Shown here: piece after piece, positions 1-5,432 of the stretch | Layout of the letters: every line of letters starts with the position of its first letter | How positions within the stretch are numbered: the first letter of the stretch is position 1 | From: an uncultured Clostridia bacterium | Lineage (GTDB): Bacteria > Bacillota > Clostridia > TANB77 > CAG-508 | Reading direction: 5' to 3' | Length of the DNA: 7,414 nucleotides | Assembly (NCBI GenBank): GCA_934167365.1 | Contig: CAKPKU010000073.1 | Coordinates: 1 to 7,414 of the forward strand | Made by a program: the position numbers and the translations under genes | Notes under the pieces: generated by a model | Told to the model about the DNA's origin: nothing | The model's database searches: none | The model's input: the letters and a program-made list of their open reading frames with translations, nothing else

Positions 1-51
1 TATAATAGTTATTTTAATAATTTTTCTTTTTTCTAAATTTTTCTTTTCTAT
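1..51 (-). CDS. Possible start of next operon gene, AUA or lost start codon, partial
   Basis: Eight bases after the miaA stop codon, an open frame runs to the window edge for 17 codons, reading IEKKNLEKRKIIKITII. That is the typical basic-then-hydrophobic N-terminus of a membrane-anchored protein. The first codon of this reading is ATA. A Shine-Dalgarno-like AGGTGA lies 7 bases upstream, overlapping the miaA stop, which is ideal spacing for a start here. No ATG, GTG or TTG in this frame lies between the upstream in-frame TAG and the window edge. The gene could use a rare AUA start, could have lost its ATG, or could be a chance open frame in A-rich DNA. The product cannot be named from 17 residues. 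Confidence 0.25.
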   Translation of the reverse strand, partial: MEKKNLEKRKIIKITII

Positions 52-58
52 AGTTCCT

Positions 59-988
59 TCACCTAATTTCCTCTAAAATGATATTTATATTTTTATTGAT
101 ACCATTTGTAGCATCTAACCAATGTATGCTTTTGTTCCTCTTAAACCATGTAATTTGCCTTTTAGCATATCTTCTGCTTTCCATTTTGATTTTATCTATC
201 ATTTCTTCCTTTGAATATATTCCATCAAAATACTGTACAACCTCTTTATATCCAAGACCTTGCATTGCTGTTGGAATTTTTTCATATTTACCTATTAGAT
301 TTTTTACTTCATCAATTAAACCATTATTTATCATAATATCTACTCTTTTATTTATTCTTTCATATAAAACAGATCTTTCCATATTTATAGCAAATACATC
401 AAACTCATATTTTGACTCCTTCTGCCTTGACTCTATTTCTAACTGAGTTTTTGTTTTTCCAGTAGACTTATATATCTCTAACACTCTACAAATTCTTTTT
501 TTATCATTTTTACTTATCTTATTCATTGCTTCAGGATCAATTTCACATGCCTTATTATACAAATGATCTAATCCTTTTTCTTCAATTACTTTTTCTAAAT
601 AATCACGATAATTTAAATCTGTTTTTACTTCATTATAATCAATACCATATATTAAAGAATCTACATATAAACCTGTTCCACCAACAACTATTGGTCTTTT
701 ACCTTTACTAACAATTTCCTCAATTGCATTTATAGCATCTTTTTTAAAATCTGCAACACTATACCTAACATCTGGAGAAATGCAATCTATTAAATAATGT
801 TTAATATCTCCCATTTCTTCAGAAGTAGGTTTTGCAGTTCCAATATCCATATCTTTATAAATTTGCATAGAATCTGCGGATATGATCTCTCCATTAATTC
901 TTTTAGCAAGTTCAATTGATAATGCAGTCTTTCCTGATGCAGTAGGACCACATATTACTATTACTTCTGGTTTTTCCATAAAATTCAT
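59..988 (-). CDS. miaA: tRNA dimethylallyltransferase MiaA
   Basis: MiaA transfers a dimethylallyl group from DMAPP to N6 of A37 in tRNAs that read UNN codons, making i6A37, which stabilises codon-anticodon pairing in the cytoplasm. The 309 residues match the usual family length. Visible signatures are the P-loop GPTASGKT (14-21), the DSMQIYKDMDIGTAKP block (39-54) with the expected catalytic Asp39, GGTGLY (103-108), the KNDKKRICRVLE segment (160-171), the RxxxRVDxM segment around 211-219 with the expected phosphate-binding Arg, and GLGYKE near the C-terminus. The first ATG follows the mutL stop codon with no gap (TAGATG), which suggests translational coupling. A weak AGAAAG lies just upstream. 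Met4 is an alternative start that better fits the SD spacing. The gene is intact and shares the mutL promoter. Family assignment is firm. Confidence 0.97.
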   Translation of the reverse strand: MNFMEKPEVIVICGPTASGKTALSIELAKRINGEIISADSMQIYKDMDIGTAKPTSEEMGDIKHYLIDCISPDVRYSVADFKKDAINAIEEIVSKGKRPIVVGGTGLYVDSLIYGIDYNEVKTDLNYRDYLEKVIEEKGLDHLYNKACEIDPEAMNKISKNDKKRICRVLEIYKSTGKTKTQLEIESRQKESKYEFDVFAINMERSVLYERINKRVDIMINNGLIDEVKNLIGKYEKIPTAMQGLGYKEVVQYFDGIYSKEEMIDKIKMESRRYAKRQITWFKRNKSIHWLDATNGINKNINIILEEIR

Positions 989-3142
989 CTACTTTCTTGA
1001 AAACTTCTTTTCAATTTCATATTGAGACAATTTTATAGCAATTGTTTTTCCATTTGGACATGTAAATGGATTATCTAATACAAGAAGATCTTGCATTAAA
1101 CTATCTACCTCCTCAAATGTTAGAGCTGTCTTTGCTTTAACAGCCACTTTAGATGCAATTGTTGCTATAAATTTCTCCTCAATTTCTTGTTTTGCAGTTC
1201 TTGCAACTGTATTTATTTCATCTAAACTTTCTATAAATAGCTCTTTTGTATCTAAATCTAAACAAATATTAGGAACACCGCTTAACTTAATTGTATTTTC
1301 ACCAAATTCTTCTACCTCAAATCCAGCATTTTTAAATAAAAGCATATTATCTTTTGCTATGCTCATTTCCTTTGGTGTTAATGTAATTATATCTGGTAAT
1401 AACATTAATTGACAATCTTTATCAGAATCACTATAATAATTTTTCTTTATTTTTTCATATAAAATTCTTTCATGAGCAGACTGTTGATCAATTATATATA
1501 ATTCACTATCTATTTCAATTACAATATATGTTGAAAAAGCAATACCTATAAATTTATATTTTATGCTAGATCTTACAGACTTATCTTCAAATAAAGAAAC
1601 ATGTTCAGCTGTTTCAACAGGTATATCATTTTTTACGACCTGATTATCATTTTTCACTTCTACTTTTTCTTTGTTGCTAACAATTGATCTACCAAATGTT
1701 TTTTCATACATTTCTTCAAATGTTTCATCATATTCTTCTGATTTTTCATTAGCAATATTTTTCTCCTGATTTTCCTTATCTTCCTTTACCATAGAATTTA
1801 TCAAATTATAATTATATACATCTTCAACTAAATTACCAGTTTCATGAATTATTGGTATTTCTGATGTTGAATATCTATGTTTTGATTCCTTTTGCTCTGT
1901 TTCATTTTGACTATTATCAACTTCTGCACTATCTTCATTATTTTTTTCATCAACAACATTTTCTTTATTTTGATTTTCTTGATCATTATTATTTACATTA
2001 TTATCATTAGCCATTTTTTCTAACATATCAGAAAATGGATTTCTACTTTCAATTTTATGATCATTATAATTTTCTTTACCAATATTATTGCCCATAAAAT
2101 TTTTATCAACAGACTCATTATTTACAGAATTGTTTAAATTTCTTCTTAAATAATCTTCACTCAATAAAGCTTCTTTTATGGCATGATATACTAATTTAAA
2201 GACTTTATTTTCTTCTTGAAATCGTATTTCTAATTTAGCAGGATGCACATTAACATCAATTTGATGTGGATCAATTTCTACATTTAAAATCAAAAAACCA
2301 TACTTTCCAGGTGCTATCATACCTTTAAAAGCTTGCTCAGCTGCACTAGTCAAAACCTTGTCCTTTACAAACCTATTATTTACAAAAAACAATTGACTAG
2401 ATCTATTAGACTTAGCAATTATTGGTCTTCCAATACATCCTTTTATTGACATATCTTCAAATTTATAATCAACATTAATTATATTTTCAGCAATATCTTT
2501 TCCAAAAATGCTATAAACACAATCTTTTATATTTCCATTTCCATTTGTTTGCATTATTGTTTTTCCAGAATTAATAAGCTTAACAGCTACATTTTGATTA
2601 ACTAATGCAATTCTAGTAACAGCATCTTCTACATATCCAGTTTCTGTAAAATCCTTTTTTAAAAATTTATATCTTACTGGTGTATTAAAAAATAAGTTTT
2701 CTACAATTATAGTTGTTCCTTTTGGGCAACCAACAATCTCCTTACTTATTACATTTCCACCTTCTATAACTATTTTATATCCAAGTTCACGATCTTCAGT
2801 TCTAGACATTAGCTCTACATGTGCAATAGCTGCAATACTTGCTAATGCTTCACCTCTAAATCCCATTGATTTGACTATTTCTAAATCTTTTGCACTTCTT
2901 ATTTTACTTGTGGCATGTCTTTCAAAAGCAATTTCCATGTCATCAGGTAATATACCTTTTCCATTATCTGTTATTCTAATATAAGTTATTCCACCATTTT
3001 TTATTTCAGTTGTTATACTTGTAGCTCCAGCATCTATTGAATTTTCCATTAATTCCTTTACTACTGATGCAGGTCTTTCAATAACTTCACCCGCTGCTAT
3101 CTTATTTATTGTTAAATCATCTAACAGTACAATATTACCCAT
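989..3142 (-). CDS. mutL: DNA mismatch repair protein MutL with altered endonuclease site
   Basis: MutL is the GHKL-ATPase matchmaker that links MutS mismatch recognition to strand incision and excision. In bacteria without MutH it normally carries the nicking activity itself. The N-terminal ATPase is intact: KELMENSIDAGA (29-40, Glu30 and Asn34), DNGKGI (59-64), GFRGEAL (94-100), and a GTT-containing motif near 140-160. About residues 345-525 form a long Asn/Glu/Lys-rich, low-complexity linker. The C-terminal domain keeps a beta-clamp-type motif QLMLLP (578-583). Its metal site is unusual: DQHAxxE reads DQQSAHE (552-558), the ACK/ACR motif reads ASK (663-665), and CPHGRP reads CPNGKT (695-700). 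Against the Bacillus subtilis ligands this means His to Gln, Cys to Ser and His to Asn. At 717 residues it is longer than many bacterial MutLs, mainly through the linker. The start is supported by the canonical INKIAAGEVIERPASVVKEL opening. First gene of the mutL-miaA operon. Confidence 0.97.
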   Translation of the reverse strand: MGNIVLLDDLTINKIAAGEVIERPASVVKELMENSIDAGATSITTEIKNGGITYIRITDNGKGILPDDMEIAFERHATSKIRSAKDLEIVKSMGFRGEALASIAAIAHVELMSRTEDRELGYKIVIEGGNVISKEIVGCPKGTTIIVENLFFNTPVRYKFLKKDFTETGYVEDAVTRIALVNQNVAVKLINSGKTIMQTNGNGNIKDCVYSIFGKDIAENIINVDYKFEDMSIKGCIGRPIIAKSNRSSQLFFVNNRFVKDKVLTSAAEQAFKGMIAPGKYGFLILNVEIDPHQIDVNVHPAKLEIRFQEENKVFKLVYHAIKEALLSEDYLRRNLNNSVNNESVDKNFMGNNIGKENYNDHKIESRNPFSDMLEKMANDNNVNNNDQENQNKENVVDEKNNEDSAEVDNSQNETEQKESKHRYSTSEIPIIHETGNLVEDVYNYNLINSMVKEDKENQEKNIANEKSEEYDETFEEMYEKTFGRSIVSNKEKVEVKNDNQVVKNDIPVETAEHVSLFEDKSVRSSIKYKFIGIAFSTYIVIEIDSELYIIDQQSAHERILYEKIKKNYYSDSDKDCQLMLLPDIITLTPKEMSIAKDNMLLFKNAGFEVEEFGENTIKLSGVPNICLDLDTKELFIESLDEINTVARTAKQEIEEKFIATIASKVAVKAKTALTFEEVDSLMQDLLVLDNPFTCPNGKTIAIKLSQYEIEKKFSRK

Positions 3143-3154
3143 TTTATTTATCAG

Positions 3155-3161
3155 CCCCTTT
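3155..3161 (-). promoter_or_regulatory. Ribosome binding site of mutL (long spacing)
   Basis: AAAGGGG on the minus strand lies 12 bases before the mutL ATG, somewhat further than usual. A similar AAAAGGGGATAAG lies about 25 bases further upstream, so the leader carries an imperfect duplicate of this purine block. No other plausible start codon follows either copy. The spacing hints at modest initiation, but that is inference. Confidence 0.5.
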
Positions 3162-3217
3162 AAACTTGTATTTCTTATCCCCTTTTCTTTTGTTAGATAT
3201 AAGTTATTTTCTTACGA

Positions 3218-3247
3218 ATTATATCATTAGTTTATTGTTTTTGTACA
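3218..3247 (-). promoter_or_regulatory. Sigma-A promoter of the mutL-miaA operon
   Basis: On the minus strand a perfect TATAAT (3218-3223) is preceded by an extended -10 TGA and, 18 bases upstream, by TGTACA (3242-3247), which matches four of six bases of TTGACA. Transcription would start near 3211, giving a leader of about 70 bases before mutL. The 11-base block ATGATATAATT recurs exactly in the promoter of the Ig-like gene at 4601-4629, which supports both calls. Confidence 0.6.
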
Positions 3248-3286
3248 TAGAATTTTTCATTTTGATTATTTTTTTCGTAACAAATT

Positions 3287-3315
3287 TTTACAGATAGAAT
3301 ACTATATATTATACA
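3287..3315 (+). promoter_or_regulatory. Tentative promoter of the Cys/Gly-rich peptide gene
   Basis: Upstream of the small plus-strand gene, TTTACA (3287-3292) matches five of six bases of a -35 box. The -10 is ambiguous: TATACA lies at 17-base spacing (3310-3315), and TATTAT overlaps it at short spacing. TATACAAA also resembles the -10 of sporulation sigma-E promoters (CATACAnT), but no convincing sigma-E -35 was seen. The exact promoter class is unsettled. Confidence 0.3.
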
Positions 3316-3325
3316 AAAGAATTTG

Positions 3326-3334
3326 AAAGGGGGG
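3326..3334 (+). promoter_or_regulatory. Strong ribosome binding site of the Cys/Gly-rich peptide gene
   Basis: AAAGGGGGG ends 7 bases before the ATG at 3342. This purine-rich site decides the start of a gene far too short to be called by length alone. The run of six G is unusual in DNA this AT-rich. Confidence 0.75.
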
Positions 3335-3341
3335 AATCAGA

Positions 3342-3470
3342 ATGCCAGAAAATAGAAACTGTGGTTGCGGTTGCGGATTTGGATTTGGTGATGACTGCAT
3401 TTGGATAATCGTTTTACTTCTTATAATTTGTTGCTGCTGTGGAGGAAACAGAGGCGGATGTTGTTGCTAA
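3342..3470 (+). CDS. Small Cys/Gly-rich membrane peptide (high-cysteine protein of Clostridia type)
   Basis: This encodes 42 residues beginning MPENRNCGCGCGFGFGDDC, then a hydrophobic stretch IWIIVLLLII (20-29), then CCCCGGNRGGCCC (30-42). Eleven residues are Cys and nine Gly. The gene has a very strong ribosome binding site, its own intergenic space and a terminator downstream, and it is the only convincing plus-strand gene here, divergent from mutL. The composition resembles small proteins annotated in Clostridia as 'chorion class high-cysteine HCB protein 13', and more loosely the Gly-rich YjcZ sporulation peptides. That resemblance is from memory of such families, not from a search. The hydrophobic core is too short for an ordinary membrane span unless the Cys cluster enters the bilayer. 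Metal binding, disulfide-linked spore or envelope structure and S-acylation-like anchoring are all untested possibilities. The coding call is good; the function is unknown. Confidence 0.82.
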   Translation: MPENRNCGCGCGFGFGDDCIWIIVLLLIICCCCGGNRGGCCC

Positions 3471-3488
3471 TATAACAACTGATGTTTA

Positions 3489-3533
3489 GAAAGGATTTAT
3501 CACTATACATTAATTTATTGACAACATCCTTTC
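3489..3533. repeat. Inverted repeat downstream of the Cys/Gly-rich peptide gene
   Basis: GAAAGGAT (3489-3496) and ATCCTTTC (3526-3533) are perfect inverted copies separated by 29 bases, lying between the peptide stop codon and the strong palindrome at 3554-3591. A competing pairing exists: GGATGTTGT inside the last codons (3456-3464) is the exact inverse of ACAACATCC (3521-3529). The two pairings exclude each other. They could form 3' mRNA structure or be chance. Confidence 0.35.
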
Positions 3534-3553
3534 AAATTCATTTACTTTAAGCA

Positions 3554-3591
3554 AAAATGAAGAAAACTTATATATAAGTTTTCTTCATTTT
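3554..3591. terminator. Bidirectional terminator, perfect 38-base palindrome
   Basis: The arms AAAATGAAGAAAACTTATA (3554-3572) and TATAAGTTTTCTTCATTTT (3573-3591) are exact reverse complements with no unpaired centre, so each transcript would form a long stem closed by a few terminal bases and ending in U residues. The site lies between the converging Cys/Gly peptide gene and the Ig-like gene, 7 bases from the latter's stop codon. It can serve both. The stem is AT-rich but long. Confidence 0.85.
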
Positions 3592-3597
3592 AATTTA

Positions 3598-4572
3598 TTA
3601 TTTAGTTGCTTTACCTTTATATTCAGTTTTTACACTATTTTCATAAGCTTCAATAATAACGTAGTTTTCTCCATCTTTCATATCTAATTTTAATTCATAC
3701 TCATTTTGATTTATATTATCAATTGTTTTTTCATCACCATTAAAATTGTATTTTATTTTTGTTATACCATATTCATCAGAAACTTTAATAATTATTTGAT
3801 CTGCCTCTCTTTTTACATCTATGTCAGGACCATCAGTTCCATGAACTTCTTTTTCTAGCTCTTCAGTATTTCCTGCTTTGTCATATGCTTTTATTTTTAA
3901 AGTATTATTACCCTTTTTAGGCTCTATTTCAATATTTAAAGATTTTTCATCTTCTGATAAACCTGTAACTTTTGTTTCCTCTTCATCATTCCAAGCATAT
4001 GTTATATAAGACATTTTTACATCATCTACTACATTAATTACAACTTTACCACCATTTGCACTTAAATTTATTTTTGGTTTAGTTTTATCGCTTTGAATAG
4101 CCTTTTCCCAATCTACATTTTCAGTAATTTGTCCATTATTTTCAGTGGTATTTTGATTTTCATTACCTTCATATGCAATTTTTATAGGATCATACACAAT
4201 AGTATTTCCATCAGAATCAATTATTTTTATGTTTAAGTCATTTATTCCTATTGCTGTATCTATATCAAGGTTCAGCTCTTTTTCACCACTTTTTTCAACT
4301 ACATTTTCAAGTCCATCACTCCAAGAATAAATTATTTTTTGTACACCTATTATAGAGTAAATATTTAATTTTGTTACTCCATCATTTCTTACCACATCTA
4401 TTTCTGGAGTTGGTATATTTACCTTTCTATTTTTTAATTGATTATATCCAAATATTCCCTCTGTAATTAGTATTACAGCAAATAATACTATTAATAAACA
4501 AAAAACTTTAATGGCTTTTTTCATTTCTTCCTTAGAATTTCCAAAATTATGAAATGCTAAAATTTGATTCAT
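3598..4572 (-). CDS. Membrane-anchored protein with three Ig-like repeats
   Basis: The 324-residue product has a short cytoplasmic N-terminus, one membrane span at about 21-43 (IKVFCLLIVLFAVILITEGI) and an extracellular remainder. The outer part holds three related beta-sandwich repeats at about 56-132, 166-246 and 249-322. They share openings such as PEIDV, PKINL and PDIDV, a central KI-Y-[WF]-[SN] strand, and ends of the form GxNxLxIKAYDKAGN. An Asn/Glu-rich linker (135-165) separates repeats one and two. These look like the Ig-like modules used as stalks or binding domains in Gram-positive surface proteins. There is no catalytic motif, sortase signal or lipobox. The ATG at 4572 is chosen for its GAAAGGTG site; Met17 (AAGGAAG close upstream) is a possible shorter start. 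It has its own promoter and ends at the bidirectional terminator, so it is probably monocistronic. Ligand and family name are unknown. Confidence 0.9.
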   Translation of the reverse strand: MNQILAFHNFGNSKEEMKKAIKVFCLLIVLFAVILITEGIFGYNQLKNRKVNIPTPEIDVVRNDGVTKLNIYSIIGVQKIIYSWSDGLENVVEKSGEKELNLDIDTAIGINDLNIKIIDSDGNTIVYDPIKIAYEGNENQNTTENNGQITENVDWEKAIQSDKTKPKINLSANGGKVVINVVDDVKMSYITYAWNDEEETKVTGLSEDEKSLNIEIEPKKGNNTLKIKAYDKAGNTEELEKEVHGTDGPDIDVKREADQIIIKVSDEYGITKIKYNFNGDEKTIDNINQNEYELKLDMKDGENYVIIEAYENSVKTEYKGKATK

Positions 4573-4578
4573 ATACTA

Positions 4579-4586
4579 CACCTTTC
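4579..4586 (-). promoter_or_regulatory. Ribosome binding site of the Ig-like gene
   Basis: GAAAGGTG on the minus strand lies 6 bases before the ATG at 4572. It favours this start over the internal Met17. Confidence 0.8.
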
Positions 4587-4600
4587 TATGTTTTTTGAAA

Positions 4601-4629
4601 ATTATATCATAACATTTTTTTTTAGTAAA
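4601..4629 (-). promoter_or_regulatory. Extended -10 promoter of the Ig-like gene with A9 spacer tract
   Basis: On the minus strand, TTTACT (4624-4629) and TATAAT (4601-4606) are separated by 17 bases, with TGA directly before the -10. Nine of the spacer bases are an uninterrupted A run (T at 4615-4623 on the plus strand). Transcription would start near 4594, leaving a leader of about 20 bases with the ribosome binding site inside it. The block ATGATATAATT is identical to that in the mutL promoter. Confidence 0.65.
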
Positions 4630-4805
4630 CCATCTATTCTCATTTTTTTATTAGTTTTATATTTATGTCTGTTTTTTCCAAAAACTGCGGATAACTTATC
4701 CGTTTTATGGCTCTTTTTGTTTGGACTTTTATATAAATCACTATTACAAAAAAAGAGCTACTTGATAATAAAGTTGGTATTCTTGATATTAAGATAATAT
4801 AAAAC
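4630..4805. other. Gene-poor spacer with no supported gene
   Basis: This stretch lies between the Ig-like gene promoter and the terminator of the FxLYD-like gene. It holds a 15-base palindrome (4688-4702) and a pair of inverted GCTCTTTTT/AAAAAGAGC blocks at about 4710-4718 and 4750-4758. A plus-strand frame through it could encode a very hydrophobic peptide ending at 4797, but its only ATG lies inside the opposing gene at 4564 and has no ribosome binding site. It is left uncalled; a decayed membrane-protein remnant is possible. Confidence 0.5.
4688..4702. repeat. 15-base palindrome, operator-like
   Basis: CGGATAA-C-TTATCCG is a perfect inverted repeat around one central base, with AAAA to its left and TTTT to its right. 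It lies about 60 bases upstream of the -35 box of the Ig-like gene. It has the form of a dimeric repressor or activator site. It could alternatively fold as a weak hairpin. No regulator gene is in the window. Confidence 0.4.
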
Positions 4806-4855
4806 AAAATAGAAAATATTGTATAGATTTTTTTAACTACAATATTTTCTATTTT
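4806..4855. terminator. Hairpin terminator of the FxLYD-like gene
   Basis: AAAATAGAAAATATTGTA (4806-4823) and TACAATATTTTCTATTTT (4838-4855) form an 18-base perfect stem with a 14-base loop. The stem arm ends in U residues in either direction. It starts 6 bases after the stop codon of the minus-strand FxLYD-like gene, so that gene is its likely user. It separates that transcript from the Ig-like gene, which has its own promoter. Confidence 0.85.
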
Positions 4856-4861
4856 TTCAAT

Positions 4862-5386
4862 TTATTTTTTATTAACTATATTTATATCATATGCAGTTAC
4901 GTAATTTGATGATAATGACACATTCAATTTTGTAGATTGTCCTATTTCTAGTGGCATAATTATTCCATTTACTGAAACTAGCTCTTTTCCATTTTGATCT
5001 AGAAATTTAACAAGTACATTTTTTAAGGCTGTTGCTGTGTCTGTGTTATTTTTTACATCTGCTATAAGGGTTGTAACTCCATTGCTTGATGTTATTTGAA
5101 TGTTTGTTATTTCAAGTCCATCTATTGTTTTTGTTTCGTTTATTTTTGGACTGATATTTATTTTTGTGCCATCGTTTGTTTCTTTTACATATTCTGCTAG
5201 GTTTGAATCTGTTATTGTTAGCTCTTGACTTTGCTCTATTAGTTGATTTATTTGCTCTTGTTGTTTCTTTTGTTTTTTTGTTGTTATTGAATATGCTATT
5301 ATTATGATTATAACTATAATTATTGTTACTAATATTACTTTTTTCTTTGGTAGTTTTCTTTTCTTTGATTTTGTTGCTCTTCGCAT
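4862..5386 (-). CDS. Membrane-anchored FxLYD-like extracellular protein
   Basis: The 174-residue product has a strongly basic N-terminus (1-16, mostly Lys and Arg), one membrane span at about 17-33 (VILVTIIIVIIIIIAYSI), a Lys/Gln-rich juxtamembrane helix (37-55), and a beta-sandwich at about 90-172. The beta-sandwich contains TTLIADVKNNTDTATALKNV, then VKFLDQNGKELVS and a PLEIGQSTKLNV strand. This pattern (a conserved NNT turn, FxDxxGK, then LxxGxS) is that of the FxLYD domain found on Gram-positive envelope proteins. Basic residues inside and none of a lipobox suggest a type II membrane topology with the domain outside. A strong AAGGAG lies 8 bases before the ATG. The 46-base gap after the upstream surface gene shows no terminator, so the two are probably cotranscribed; a strong hairpin follows. 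The biochemical role is unknown. Confidence 0.88.
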   Translation of the reverse strand: MRRATKSKKRKLPKKKVILVTIIIVIIIIIAYSITTKKQKKQQEQINQLIEQSQELTITDSNLAEYVKETNDGTKINISPKINETKTIDGLEITNIQITSSNGVTTLIADVKNNTDTATALKNVLVKFLDQNGKELVSVNGIIMPLEIGQSTKLNVSLSSNYVTAYDINIVNKK

Positions 5387-5394
5387 TAACTCAT

Positions 5395-5400
5395 CTCCTT
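5395..5400 (-). promoter_or_regulatory. Ribosome binding site of the FxLYD-like gene
   Basis: AAGGAG on the minus strand lies 8 bases before the ATG at 5386. The short gap up to the preceding gene shows no convincing separate promoter. Confidence 0.8.
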
Positions 5401-5432
5401 ATATATGTTTGGTAACTAAAAAATTCACATTT

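Noticed and set aside
78..711. Plus-strand frames opposite miaA
   Set aside because: They are antisense shadows of a firmly identified gene, rich in Leu/Phe/Ile/His, without ribosome binding sites.
3143..3200. Short upstream peptide or second start in the mutL leader, suggested by the duplicated AAAGGGG block
   Set aside because: No ATG, GTG or TTG follows the upstream block at usable spacing.
3109..3297. Plus-strand frame across the mutL start and its upstream region
   Set aside because: It begins inside mutL, covers the mutL promoter, has no ribosome binding site and translates to a Phe/Leu/Ile-rich low-complexity peptide.
4564..4797. Plus-strand hydrophobic frame of 77 codons in the spacer, ending just before a terminator
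   Set aside because: Its only ATG lies inside the start of the opposing Ig-like gene with no ribosome binding site, and T-rich DNA gives Leu/Phe/Ile-rich translations by chance. A decayed membrane gene is possible but unsupported.
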